The notes below the pieces were generated by a model. It saw only the letters and a program-made list of their open reading frames with translations, ran no database searches and was not told the DNA's origin. The position numbers and the translations under genes were made by a program. Of a stretch of 64,000 nt of DNA, positions 52,516-61,026 are shown piece after piece. Position 1 is the first letter of the stretch; the number at the start of each line of letters is the position of its first letter. The DNA comes from Verrucomicrobiota bacterium (GTDB lineage: Bacteria > Verrucomicrobiota > Verrucomicrobiia > Limisphaerales > J093), in NCBI GenBank assembly GCA_022710935.1, contig JAKLFY010000008.1, positions 53,637-117,636 of the forward strand, read 5' to 3'.

Positions 52516-53210
52516 CCCCACGGCGCCTCCTCTGGCCCCGAGACCTCGTGCCGGGATCCGTGGCTGGTTGATGGTTGATGGCCGATGGTTGAGGGCTGAA
52601 CGTTGAGCGTTGAACGTTGAACGTTGAGCGTTTTCGGTTCCTTGTCCCCGTGCGCATTAAGCTGTTGAATGACAACGCCTCCCATGAACCGTGGCTCCGT
52701 AGCCGTCCCGCAGTGCGGGATCAGACGGCGCCATCTCGCTCCGTCAAAGGCCCCGTCCCAACCTCCATACTCATCGCCCACTGGACCGGCCTCGCCCTGC
52801 GAAACAAGGATCGTTGTCAGGCGCTGGACCGTGGGCGGCGTCTCGCCGCGGACAATGACCGTCACCAGTTGCAATCCGGGTGCGTTCTCGGTTCCGAACG
52901 TGTACGGGCCCACCTCGATCTCCCAGGTCCATTGATCGAACGGAGCCTCGAAGGATTCCGGCCCCGCGGCCTGTGAAGCGCGCAGTCCCATCTGAATTTC
53001 GGAGATCACGGATGCAGCGAGATCCAGCGCGTGAGTTTGCGCCCGCAACCGGATCGTACGTTCGACGGCGGCGTTCAAGCCGCCAGTGACCACCGCCGCG
53101 GCCACCACAAACAAACCAAGGGCCAGCAGGACCTCGAGGAGGACCGCCCCGCGCCCGGAGCGCGGCTCCCGCCGGGGCTGAGTCTGGTCCGCCGGTCCAG
53201 GCAACTGCAT
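52512..53210 (-). CDS. gspI: Minor pseudopilin GspI with a repeat-derived C-terminus
   Basis: A 232-residue protein. ATG 53210 gives MQLPGPADQTQPRREPRSG and then the prepilin helix AVLLEVLLALGLFVVAAAVVTGGL. The GspI core ends around WTWEIEV ... LQLVTVIVRG ... RLTTILVS. The last ~55 residues (from GGVVIQQLNAHGDKEP, with NVQRSTLNVQPS) are encoded by minisatellite copy C at 52566-52690, not by pseudopilin sequence. The native stop was apparently displaced. The new stop overlaps the gspJ start. Confidence 0.82.
   Translation of the reverse strand: MQLPGPADQTQPRREPRSGRGAVLLEVLLALGLFVVAAAVVTGGLNAAVERTIRLRAQTHALDLAASVISEIQMGLRASQAAGPESFEAPFDQWTWEIEVGPYTFGTENAPGLQLVTVIVRGETPPTVQRLTTILVSQGEAGPVGDEYGGWDGAFDGARWRRLIPHCGTATEPRFMGGVVIQQLNAHGDKEPKTLNVQRSTLNVQPSTIGHQPSTSHGSRHEVSGPEEAPWG
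52566..52690. repeat. Minisatellite copy C inside the 3' end of gspI
   Basis: GGTTGATGGTTGATGG-type words, then GTTGAACGTTGAGC words, then the tail CGGTTCCTTGTCCCCGTGCG...CCCATGAACC. The order and tail match copy A at 19209-19330. It lies entirely within the coding frame of gspI. Confidence 0.85.
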
Positions 53211-53224
53211 GCGCGCCCCATAGG

Positions 53225-53947
53225 TCAAGGAGCCGAGGGCCCGAGGATCGTATGGGCGACTGAGGCCGGCTCCAGGGGTTGCGCCTCGGCGGTTCTGCTT
53301 CCAAACAGGCCAAGGCTCTCGGGATTCACTCCCTCGCGCGCCGCGCTGCCGCTGAGACCGTTCCACTTCACCAGCATTCGGCGCGGATCGTTGATGTCCG
53401 TCGAGCCGACGAGAATCTCCGCCGAATCGGACGATCCATCCGGATAGAACGTAATCGACGGCCATTCCTCGACCGTCCCAAACGCAGGATTTACGGGAGG
53501 TTCGGACGCCGGCGCGGACATCTCCCACGAGTCCCGTGCGGTTGGCGGGGGGGCGGACGGGGACGCCGGCTCGATCAAGCGCACATGCTCGATGCGCACG
53601 TGCTCGGTCACGGACTGGGCCAACGCGGCGGTGGACTGGCTTTGGACGAAAACACCGGGCTCTTGCAGAGGCTCGGGCTCCCAACGCACCGCGATCGCCG
53701 CGCGGCTGGCCGGCTGGGCTTCCGCTGCGGCCTGGATCTGCAGTTGATGCCGGCGCCCCTGTTGGGCGGCTTCGGCGCGGGCAAACCGGAGCAGCGTCTC
53801 GAGCTGCCCGACCCCTTCATCGAGCCGCGCTCCCTGGGCGAGCGGCGCCACATTCATGACAGCCGCGCCGGTGAACAGCGACACCAACAGCACCACGAGC
53901 AGCAACTCGAGGAGCGTGTAACCCGCCTGGCGATTGGTCTTTGACAC
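53225..53947 (-). CDS. gspH: Pseudopilin GspH
   Basis: A 240-residue protein. GTG 53947 gives MSKTNRQAGYTLLELLLVVLLVSLFTGAAV, with the prepilin cleavage site after Gly and Glu at +5. The family pattern LETLLRFARAEAAQQGRRHQLQI and later ITFYPDGSSDSAEILV (the GspH beta-sandwich) are present. The longer frame from 54148 covers the end of gspG in another frame and was rejected. It starts ten bases after the gspG stop. Confidence 0.86.
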   Translation of the reverse strand: MSKTNRQAGYTLLELLLVVLLVSLFTGAAVMNVAPLAQGARLDEGVGQLETLLRFARAEAAQQGRRHQLQIQAAAEAQPASRAAIAVRWEPEPLQEPGVFVQSQSTAALAQSVTEHVRIEHVRLIEPASPSAPPPTARDSWEMSAPASEPPVNPAFGTVEEWPSITFYPDGSSDSAEILVGSTDINDPRRMLVKWNGLSGSAAREGVNPESLGLFGSRTAEAQPLEPASVAHTILGPSAP

Positions 53948-53957
53948 GTGCGGCAGC

Positions 53958-54488
53958 CTATCGGGGCGTTGTCTCGAGCACACTCCTCGAATCCAGGTTC
54001 TCGTCCGCCGTCGTTTCCAGCGCCAGATCGTCTTCGGTGTCCGCCTGGCCGTCCGGTCCGATTGAAAACAAGCGGTAGGGGAGCCCGTTGGTCTGCCCCG
54101 TGCCCGCGAGGTCCTGCAATTCGTAGACCACCTGGTGGCCCCAGGCATCCAGCAGCTTCGTGCCCGGCTTGATGTACGGCCCCTGCCAGCGCTCCCCGAG
54201 TTGTTCGTTCTCGAACTGCGGTCTGACGAGCAGCGCCCCCAATCCGCCCTCCTCCTCGGTCGGATAGTGCCCCACGTTCATGCGGTACGTGTCGAGCGAG
54301 GTCTGCACCTGCGTCAATAAAAGCCGCGTCGTGTTCCGCTCCGCCCCTGCCTGCTGCGGCAGCACAAACGTCACCAGCGCCGCCGCCAGCATCATGATAA
54401 TGACGATCACCAGCAGAACCTCGATGAGCGTGAAGCCCATCGACGCCCGCACCGGCGCGATTCGCCCGGCCTGATTGCGCATCTTCAT
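53958..54488 (-). CDS. gspG: Major pseudopilin GspG
   Basis: A 176-residue protein with cleavage motif SMGFTLIEVLLVIVIIMMLAA and the GspG core: SLDTYRMNVGHYPTEEEGGLGALL, WQGPYIKP, LLDAWGHQVVYE and FSIGPDGQADTEDD, which forms the calcium-binding loop. It is the main subunit of the secretion pseudopilus. A 134-base gap separates it from gspF upstream, where an internal promoter could lie. Confidence 0.93.
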   Translation of the reverse strand: MKMRNQAGRIAPVRASMGFTLIEVLLVIVIIMMLAAALVTFVLPQQAGAERNTTRLLLTQVQTSLDTYRMNVGHYPTEEEGGLGALLVRPQFENEQLGERWQGPYIKPGTKLLDAWGHQVVYELQDLAGTGQTNGLPYRLFSIGPDGQADTEDDLALETTADENLDSRSVLETTPR

Positions 54489-54622
54489 AAGACCACAGTA
54501 TTTAAGCCAGAATAGACGCCGTCAAACCTGTTTGCATTCAGCGCATCCTCTGCCTGGCCTGCGCCTCTCACCGTTCTTTGCCACCGCGGAGCCGCCGTTC
54601 ACAAGAGAAGTCAGCATGCACA

Positions 54623-55828
54623 CTAGGACGCCCGCCCGAGGTTGCTCGCCATCGTGAATATGGGCAGAAGCAAACCCAGCGCCAGAACCCCGATCGCCAT
54701 CGCAACCAGGCAGAGAATCAGCGGTTCGAGCAGCCGCACCACCTGGTCCACCTGGCGGTTGGTCCGCCGCTCGACCGTGTCCGCAATCTTCAACAACACC
54801 TTGTCCAGACGATTCGATTCCTCCGCCACCCGGATCATCGCCAGGATCTGCTCGGGAAACAGGTTGCCCACCCGCAACGGCTCCGTCAGCGGCCGCCCCC
54901 CACGCACGCTCTCCATCGCATCGGCGATGCGGTCGCCCAGAAGCCTCGACCCGGTCGCCCCGCGACTGATCGAGAGGGCTTGCAGCAGAGGAACGCCATT
55001 GGCCAAGAGCGTGCCCAGGATCCGACAAAACCGTGTGATGCCCAGAAGCCTCAGCGCAGTCCCGACAACCGGCACGCGCAGGCGCCACTCCTCGTACCAG
55101 CGCCGCCCGCGCTCGCTCGCCAGCGCCCCCCAGACAAGGGCCCCAAGGCCCGCCCCGGCCGCCAGCGCCAAATACCAATACCCGCGCAACACCCCGCTTA
55201 GCCAAAAAACCAGCTCCGTCGGCAACGGCTTGCGCGCGTCGCCCAGCAGCGGCTCGAACCGCGGCACGAAGAACAACAGCGCCCCGACCAGGACCAGCGT
55301 GCCCACGCCGGCAAGCAACGCCGGATAAATCAGCGCCCCGATCACTTTGCTGCGCAATTCGTCCAGCCGCTCGAGAAAGCCCGACAGGCTCTGCAGAACA
55401 TCCTCGAGAAAACTCGCCCGCTCCCCGGCCTGCACCATCGCGGTGTGCAACGGCGGAAAGGTCTCCGGATGCTCCCGCAGGGCGTCCGTGAGCGACTTGC
55501 CGTCCGCGACCCCCGCGCGCACCTCCCGCAACAAACCGGCCAGTCGCGCGTTGACCGTCGACTTGACCAGCGAATCGAGCGCGCGCAGCAGCGGCACCCC
55601 GGCCCCGATCAGATCCGCCAACTGCCCGTACATGATCCCCACGTCCCGGGTGCGGACCCGCCGCCGCGCCGCCTGCCGGGCGGCCGCCCCCGAACCGTTC
55701 CGCAACGCCAGCGGAAAGAGATTCCGTTCGTCCAGGATCCGCAGGGCCGTCGCCTCGCTCTCGGCCGACAACACGCCGGTGACGGTCTCGCCCCCGGCGG
55801 TCTTGGCGGTGTACTGGAAATCGGCCAT
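54623..55828 (-). CDS. gspF: Type II secretion inner-membrane platform protein GspF
   Basis: A 401-residue protein beginning MADFQYTAKTAGGETVTGVL. It has two homologous GspF domains (RDVGIMYGQLADLIGAGVPLLRAL ... and RILGTLLANGVPLLQALSIS) and three membrane segments, including the late LVAMAIGVLALGLLLPIFTM. It starts 16 bases after gspE and works with that ATPase to assemble the pseudopilus. Confidence 0.93.
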   Translation of the reverse strand: MADFQYTAKTAGGETVTGVLSAESEATALRILDERNLFPLALRNGSGAAARQAARRRVRTRDVGIMYGQLADLIGAGVPLLRALDSLVKSTVNARLAGLLREVRAGVADGKSLTDALREHPETFPPLHTAMVQAGERASFLEDVLQSLSGFLERLDELRSKVIGALIYPALLAGVGTLVLVGALLFFVPRFEPLLGDARKPLPTELVFWLSGVLRGYWYLALAAGAGLGALVWGALASERGRRWYEEWRLRVPVVGTALRLLGITRFCRILGTLLANGVPLLQALSISRGATGSRLLGDRIADAMESVRGGRPLTEPLRVGNLFPEQILAMIRVAEESNRLDKVLLKIADTVERRTNRQVDQVVRLLEPLILCLVAMAIGVLALGLLLPIFTMASNLGRAS

Positions 55829-55844
55829 GCCCCTCCTCGATGCC

Positions 55845-57512
55845 TCACACCGCCGTGCAGGTCACAACCTCGTCCACCGTGGTCACCCCCTGGCGCACCT
55901 TCATCCAACCGTCCTCCCGCAGCAGGCGCAGCCCATCCTCCCGGCCGGCCCGGATGAGCTCGGGCGGCGGACGGCGGTGCAGGACGCACTCGGCCAGCGG
56001 CTCGTTGATCGTGAGCAGCTCGTAGAGCCCCGTTCGCCCCCGGAACCCGGTCCCGCGGCAGGCTTCGCATCCGGCCCCGCGGTGCAGGACATCGCCCGGC
56101 CCCCAGCCGAGATCGTCGGGCAGGGTCCGCGGATCCGCCGGGTCGGTCGTCTTGCACTTCGGACAAATCGTCCGCACCAGCCGCTGGGCCATCGCGCCAA
56201 TCAGCGTGCTGCTCACCAGATACGGCTCGACCCCCATGTCGAGCAGCCGCATCGGCGCCGACGCCGCATCGTTCGTGTGCAGGGTGGACAACACCAGGTG
56301 ACCGGTCAGCGCGGCCGCGATCGCAGCCCGCGCCGTCTCGAGGTCGCGAATCTCCCCGATCATGATCACGTCCGGATCGTGACGCAGGATCGCGCGCAGC
56401 CCGCGTTCGAAAGTCATCCCCACCTGCGGATCGACCGGGATCTGATTCACGCCGCGCAGATGGTACTCGACCGGATCCTCGACGGTGAGCACCTTGATCT
56501 CGGAGTTGACCAGGGCATTCAGCGCCGCGTAGAGCGTCGTCGTCTTCCCGCTGCCGGTGGGCCCCGTCACCAGCAGGATCCCGTGCGGACGCCGGATCAG
56601 GCCCTGAAACCGGCTGAACGTGGCGTCGTCCATCCCCAGTTGCGTCAGCGTGAAGAGCACGCTCGACTTGTCGAGCAGACGCATGACGATGCCCTCCCCA
56701 AAAAGCATCGGGATCACGCTCACCCGCACATCGATCTGCCGCCCGCCCACACTGAACTCGATGCGCCCGTCCTGCGGCACGCGCCGCTCCGCAATGTTCA
56801 GGTTGGCAAGGATCTTGAGCCGGCTGATGATCGCCCCCTGGAACCGGTGGATCTGCGGAGGCATCGAAGCCTCGTGCAGCACCCCGTCGATCCGATACCG
56901 AATCGAAAGCTCGTGCTCGTACGGCTCGATGTGGATGTCGCTCGCCCGCTCGTTCACCGCCTCGATGATGATCTCGTTCACCAGCTTGATGACGCTCGCC
57001 TCCTGCGCCATCTCGAGCAGATCCTCGCTCGTCGCCGATTCCGCCGACACCCCCCCCCCCCCCCCCGCCACCATCTCGTCAATCGTGTCCCCCCCGACCC
57101 CGTAGTGCGCCTTGATCAGCTTGTCGATCTCCTCCGCCGCCGCAAGCACCGGCCGCACCTCGAGCCCGGTCAGCAGTCGCACCTCGTCCAGCGCGCTCAT
57201 GTCAAACGCGTCGCTGGTCGCAACCTCGATCGCGCCGTCTCCGCGCGCGATCGGGAACACACGCTTGCGAAACACGAGCTTCGCCGGGAGCAGCCGCAGC
57301 ACCTCCTGGCCGACGCTCAACTGCGACAGATCCGCCACCTTGAGCTTGAGATGCTCTCCCAACGCACCCAGAAGCTCCCGTTCGCTCAGGTACTCGAGCC
57401 GCACGATCGCCCGGTCCAGACGCAACCCCTCCGCCTGCTGCAAACGCAGCACGTCGGCCATTTGCTCGCCCGTCAGCAGCCCTTTTCGTACGAGGACGTC
57501 GGTGATCCGCAT
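55845..57512 (-). CDS. gspE: Type II secretion ATPase GspE, with a 17-base G tract
   Basis: A 555-residue hexameric ATPase. ATG 57512 has a GGAGAG ribosome-binding site. The N-terminal GspE_N/MshEN domain (LVRKGLLTGEQMADVLRL) is followed by Walker A GPTGSGKTTTLY, the Asp box, Walker B VIMIGEIRD and the His box TLHTNDA. A CxxC...CxxC zinc finger (CPKC ... CEACRGTGF) is present. At residues 149-155 a run of five glycines (VAGGGGGVSAE) is encoded by an uninterrupted run of 17 G (17 C on the plus strand, 57050-57066). In this sequence the frame is intact. Confidence 0.93.
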   Translation of the reverse strand: MRITDVLVRKGLLTGEQMADVLRLQQAEGLRLDRAIVRLEYLSERELLGALGEHLKLKVADLSQLSVGQEVLRLLPAKLVFRKRVFPIARGDGAIEVATSDAFDMSALDEVRLLTGLEVRPVLAAAEEIDKLIKAHYGVGGDTIDEMVAGGGGGVSAESATSEDLLEMAQEASVIKLVNEIIIEAVNERASDIHIEPYEHELSIRYRIDGVLHEASMPPQIHRFQGAIISRLKILANLNIAERRVPQDGRIEFSVGGRQIDVRVSVIPMLFGEGIVMRLLDKSSVLFTLTQLGMDDATFSRFQGLIRRPHGILLVTGPTGSGKTTTLYAALNALVNSEIKVLTVEDPVEYHLRGVNQIPVDPQVGMTFERGLRAILRHDPDVIMIGEIRDLETARAAIAAALTGHLVLSTLHTNDAASAPMRLLDMGVEPYLVSSTLIGAMAQRLVRTICPKCKTTDPADPRTLPDDLGWGPGDVLHRGAGCEACRGTGFRGRTGLYELLTINEPLAECVLHRRPPPELIRAGREDGLRLLREDGWMKVRQGVTTVDEVVTCTAV

Positions 57513-57701
57513 GGTCTCTCCCGGGCGCGCGGGGCCAAGCCGCCCCATTCAGCCTGCACGCCGAGCGCGCCGCGGACAGTGATGTTGACGCATCCAGCGA
57601 CGGCGCGATTCATCCGGGACGCCATGAACCAGACCCTTATAAACGGACCGGCATCTCGTAAATGCGCGGCAGCCACCCGTCACCCATACTGGACGCCATC
57701 A

Positions 57702-58151
57702 ATGAATATCCGCGCTGTCACCTTTGACTCCGGGCTGGCGGCCTACACCGTGCAGGATCTGTGTCACCCGGCCGAACTGAACGAAGTGATCGCCTCGAAA
57801 CTCGCCACGCTCAAACCGGGTCAATTCGCCCATGATCGCTTGACCCAGGGCATCCGCCAGATGGTGTCCATCATCCAGGACGCCGTCTGTGGCGAGTACA
57901 GGGGGTTGACGCTGACCGCCCTGGCCGATTTCCTCAGAGCCCTCGATTATTTCATGCGCTGGGCGGATCGAATCCCCGACACCTGGGAGGGCGGCTACGT
58001 CGACGACCTGCAGGAGGTGTTGCACGTGCTGGCCGCCCACCGCGAAACCGTGGTTGACTACCAGGCCTGGCTCTCGAAGTCCTTGGGGCTCGGCGCAGTC
58101 CCCTCGCACGAACGCGTCGCCAGAAGCCCATCCAGATCCGCTCTGCGTTGA
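57702..58151 (+). CDS. DUF1232 (YkvA)-like small protein
   Basis: A 149-residue protein from ATG 57702 (MNIRAVTFDSG). The second half reads TALADFLRALDYFMRWADRIPDTWEGGYVDDLQEVLHVL. This resembles the DUF1232 pattern of a hydrophobic helix followed by DxIPDxxPGxGYxDDxxV. It is divergent from gspE, with 189 bases between starts. Its stop TGA overlaps the TTG start of the flavoprotein gene, so the two are probably coupled. The role of DUF1232 proteins is not known. Confidence 0.65.
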   Translation: MNIRAVTFDSGLAAYTVQDLCHPAELNEVIASKLATLKPGQFAHDRLTQGIRQMVSIIQDAVCGEYRGLTLTALADFLRALDYFMRWADRIPDTWEGGYVDDLQEVLHVLAAHRETVVDYQAWLSKSLGLGAVPSHERVARSPSRSALR

Positions 58152-59464
58152 CCCGGAGACCTCAGCCCGGAACAAGAAGAGGGAGTCCCGGGCGTGTGAG
58201 GCCACTGCGGGCCACCTTCACCCCCGTGGCCCCGGTCAGGCGCGAGTTCGCGCGCGAGCTGTCTGTCGCGTTGGGTTTCATCGGTCTGGCGATGATGGGC
58301 CTGCAGTTCGTGCTGACGGCGCGCTTCAAATGGCTGAAGTCGCCTTACGGCAGCGATGTCGTTTACAGTTTCCACCGGCAGATCTCCCTGATCGCTTTCG
58401 CCTTCATCCTTGCGCACCCGATCCTCCTGGCGCTGGTCGATTGGCCGGCTGTGCGCATCCGCTTCGATTTCATCAACCACCCCACCTATCCCCGATTTGG
58501 CTTCTTTGCGCTCCTTGCCCTCACGAGCCTCATTCTCACGTCCGTCTTCCGCCAGGGCCTCCGGCTCGGCTACGACGGGTGGCGGCGCGCGCATGCGGTC
58601 TTGGGCTCCCTGGCGGTGATCTTTGGGGTGATTCACGTGGTGGAAATCGGCCACTACCTCGATCATCCGTGGAAAAGGTCCTTCTGGCTGGCTTATTCGT
58701 CGATGTGGCTTGGCCTCACCCTGTGGGTGCGCCTGGTCAAACCGTGCTGGGAACTCCGAACGCCCTATGCCGTCGAGCAGGTCCGGCCCGAGCGCGGATC
58801 CGCTTACACTCTCAGGATCGCGCCGATCAACCACCCGGGCATCCGATTCCAACCCGGGCAGTTCGCATGGATCACCCTCGGCGATTCCCCCTTTTCCGAT
58901 CGCGAGCATCCCTTCTCATTCTCGAGCAGCGCCGAAGAAGCACCCCGGCACCTCGAGTTCACGATCAAAGATCTGGGCGATTTCACCCGGCGCATCAAGG
59001 ATCTCAAACCGGGTCAAAAGGCCTATCTGGACGGCCCCTTCGGGGCGTTGAGTGCCGATCGCCACCCGGGGGCCGAGGGCTTCGTGTTCATCGCCGGGGG
59101 CATCGGCATCACGCCGATGATGAGCCACCTGCGCACATTCGCCGACCGGGGCGATCGGCGCCCCCTCCTGCTCATCTACGGCGGCCTCAACCTCGAAAGC
59201 CTCACGTTCCGTGAGGAAATCGACGCCCTCATCCCGCGCCTCAACCTCAAGGTCGTTTACGTGCTGGCCAACCCGCCGCCCGATTGGCCCGGCGAGAGGG
59301 GGTTCATCAGTGGCGAATCGCTCGGACGCCACATCCCGCGTGATGGACAGCACGAATATTTCATCTGCGGTCCCCAGCCGATGATGGACGCCGTCGAACG
59401 TTCGCTGCATCGCCTGGGCGTGCCATTCGGCGACTTCCATTCCGAGCGTTTCAATCTGGTCTGA
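58148..59464 (+). CDS. Ferric-reductase-like transmembrane flavoprotein
   Basis: A 438-residue protein. About six membrane helices carry histidines suited to haem (YSFHRQISLIAF, ILAHPILL, RAHAVLGSL, GVIHVVEIGHYL). A ferredoxin-reductase module follows: FAD-binding FQPGQFAWITLG and REHPFSFSS, then NAD-binding VFIAGGIGITPMMSHL and YFICGPQPMMDAVE. It is similar to NADPH-oxidase and ferric-reductase proteins. It transfers electrons across the inner membrane, perhaps for iron reduction. The start could be TTG 58148 (overlapping the previous stop) or GTG 58196. Confidence 0.85.
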   Translation: MTRRPQPGTRRGSPGRVRPLRATFTPVAPVRREFARELSVALGFIGLAMMGLQFVLTARFKWLKSPYGSDVVYSFHRQISLIAFAFILAHPILLALVDWPAVRIRFDFINHPTYPRFGFFALLALTSLILTSVFRQGLRLGYDGWRRAHAVLGSLAVIFGVIHVVEIGHYLDHPWKRSFWLAYSSMWLGLTLWVRLVKPCWELRTPYAVEQVRPERGSAYTLRIAPINHPGIRFQPGQFAWITLGDSPFSDREHPFSFSSSAEEAPRHLEFTIKDLGDFTRRIKDLKPGQKAYLDGPFGALSADRHPGAEGFVFIAGGIGITPMMSHLRTFADRGDRRPLLLIYGGLNLESLTFREEIDALIPRLNLKVVYVLANPPPDWPGERGFISGESLGRHIPRDGQHEYFICGPQPMMDAVERSLHRLGVPFGDFHSERFNLV

Positions 59465-59488
59465 TCTCGTCGCCACCCGCAACCAACC

Positions 59489-59581
59489 ATGCGCCACAGA
59501 CTGGCAACCATCATCGCGCTGATCGTCGGTGCGTTCCTCCTCCTCATGGCCCTCGTGTTCGCCCTTCTGCGGAGCGCGTGA
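59489..59581 (+). CDS. 30-residue single-helix membrane peptide
   Basis: ATG 59489 opens a 30-codon frame with a basic start (MRHRLA) and one hydrophobic helix (IIALIVGAFLLLMALVFALL), then RSA. It lies 24 bases after the flavoprotein gene and ends six bases before the opposite-strand tRNA. Codon use is consistent with real coding. It may be a small subunit or a chance frame. Confidence 0.4.
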   Translation: MRHRLATIIALIVGAFLLLMALVFALLRSA

Positions 59582-59586
59582 GACGA

Positions 59587-59662
59587 TGGTGGGCCCAGAG
59601 GGATTTGAACCCCCGACCAAGCGATTATGAGTCGCCTGCTCTAACCCCTGAGCTATGGGCCC
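59587..59662 (-). tRNA. tRNA-Ile2 (anticodon CAT, lysidine type)
   Basis: 76 bases with encoded CCA. The acceptor is GGGCCCA/TGGGCCC, the anticodon arm GGCGACTCATAATCGCT has a CTCATAA loop, and the T loop is TTCAAAT. The anticodon arm is identical to that of the E. coli ileX-type tRNA, whose CAU is modified to lysidine-AU to read AUA. This identifies it as isoleucine and not methionine. It lies next to a tyrosine integrase. Confidence 0.92.
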
Positions 59663-59743
59663 AACCAATTAGTTAAAAAGCACTTGCAGAACGGTCATCC
59701 TGGGAGCATCTGTGATCTGATACTAGGATTTGATACTGTTCGA

Positions 59744-60844
59744 ATGAAAACCACCAGTCCCGCCCCACCTGTGTGGGTGAAGACGCCCGTTGCCAACCTG
59801 ATCCGCTACGTGCCATCCGGCACCTACTTTGCCCGCGTTCGCGTTGGCGGCAAGCTCATTCGCCAGTCGCTCAAGACGGACAGAATCAGCGTTGCCCGCC
59901 TGCGCCTGACCGACCTCGTCAAGGAGGAACGAGAGAATCTTGAGGCTCGCGCGGAGGCGACTAAGGGTCGCATGACCTTCGGTGAGGCCCTTGCGATATA
60001 CCGAGACCAGGTCGAGGGGAACCCGGCAATCAAGCCAACGTCCAAGCTGTACCGACGCAAGTGCATTGCCGCCCTACTGAAGTCCTGGCCGGAATTGGAG
60101 GAGACGGACGTGAAAAGGATCTCCGAGCGTGATTGCCTCGCCTGGGCAAGCCGTTTCGCCAAGTCCTACTCGCCGTCGGTGTACAACAACACCGTGGGCA
60201 CGCTGCGCCAAGTCCTCGCGCTAGCTTCAGACGAGGGCGCCCGCTACGGGAACCCCGCGATGAAGATCAAGAAAGTCAAGGTGCGCAGTAAAACTCTCCA
60301 CCTGCCCACCCACGAACAATTCGCCATATTCACCAACACCATCGCTTCCGCTGGGGCCTGGTGCAGCGAGGGATGTGCGGACTTGGTTCGCTTCCTTGCC
60401 TTCGGCGGCTTCCGCAAGGGGGAAGCAGCGAGTGTCACATGGGCTGATTGCGATTTCGAGCGTGAGGAGATTCTCGTCCGCGGTGACGCCGAGACCGGTA
60501 CCAAGAACTGGACCGTTCGTCGGGTGCCGATGATCCCCGACATGCGTCAACTTTTGGAGCGCTTGCGCGGCGAACGGCCGGATGAGCAGCCCGCGACTCC
60601 CGTGATGAAGGTCCGCGAGTGTCAGAAGGCGATGGACCGAGCGGCGAAGACCACGGGCATGCATCGCATCACCCACCACGACCTGCGTCACCTCTTCGCG
60701 ACCCGCTGCATCGAGTCCGGCGTCGACATCCCAACCCTGAGCCGTTGGCTGGGCCACAAGGACGGCGGTGCGCTGGCGATGAAGGTCTATGGCCACCTCC
60801 GCAACCAGCACAGCCAAGAGATGGCGCAGAAGGTGAAGTTCTGA
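59744..60844 (+). CDS. Tyrosine recombinase (phage-type integrase)
   Basis: A 366-residue protein. It has an N-terminal arm/SAM-like domain (YFARVRVGGKLIRQSLKTD; MTFGEALAIYRDQ) and a complete catalytic set: Arg in FGGFRKGEA, the beta-hairpin Lys in TGTKNWTVRRV, HDLRH (His-x-x-Arg), LGHKDG (His) and Tyr in KVYGH. ATG 59744 is preferred to TTG 59684. It lies 81 bases from the 5' end of tRNA-Ile2. No other phage genes are visible, so it is either a solitary integrase or what remains of an island. Confidence 0.9.
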   Translation: MKTTSPAPPVWVKTPVANLIRYVPSGTYFARVRVGGKLIRQSLKTDRISVARLRLTDLVKEERENLEARAEATKGRMTFGEALAIYRDQVEGNPAIKPTSKLYRRKCIAALLKSWPELEETDVKRISERDCLAWASRFAKSYSPSVYNNTVGTLRQVLALASDEGARYGNPAMKIKKVKVRSKTLHLPTHEQFAIFTNTIASAGAWCSEGCADLVRFLAFGGFRKGEAASVTWADCDFEREEILVRGDAETGTKNWTVRRVPMIPDMRQLLERLRGERPDEQPATPVMKVRECQKAMDRAAKTTGMHRITHHDLRHLFATRCIESGVDIPTLSRWLGHKDGGALAMKVYGHLRNQHSQEMAQKVKF

Positions 60845-61026
60845 TGCACCATCAAACGCCTTCAGATGGGGCTGGAGTGACCAAGCTCGTGTGGCCGGCG
60901 GAAGTCACGGAGCTTCTGCATGGGGTCACCGTGATTCGCAGGACTTGGAACCCGGCGAGACCGGTCCCCCTCAGTCGGATTCGCCACCTTCTCCCCCGCT
61001 CCGAACGGGGGAGAGGGACGGGATGA
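60844..61026 (+). CDS. Short frame overlapping the integrase stop
   Basis: A 60-codon frame whose ATG overlaps the integrase stop (TGATG). Its start (GVTKLVWPAEVTELLHGVTVI) is vaguely like the first part of an AlpA/excisionase helix-turn-helix. The second half runs into a CTCCCCCG/CGGGGGAG inverted repeat, and the 3' part overlaps the alcohol dehydrogenase gene on the other strand. It may be a decayed excisionase. Confidence 0.3.
   Translation: MHHQTPSDGAGVTKLVWPAEVTELLHGVTVIRRTWNPARPVPLSRIRHLLPRSERGRGTG

Noticed and set aside
55347..57701. Plus-strand open frame running into the DUF1232-like gene
   Set aside because: Most of it is antisense to gspE and gspF and has low-complexity Arg/His-rich translation. 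Only the last 149 codons (from 57702) look like a real gene, and they have their own ATG.
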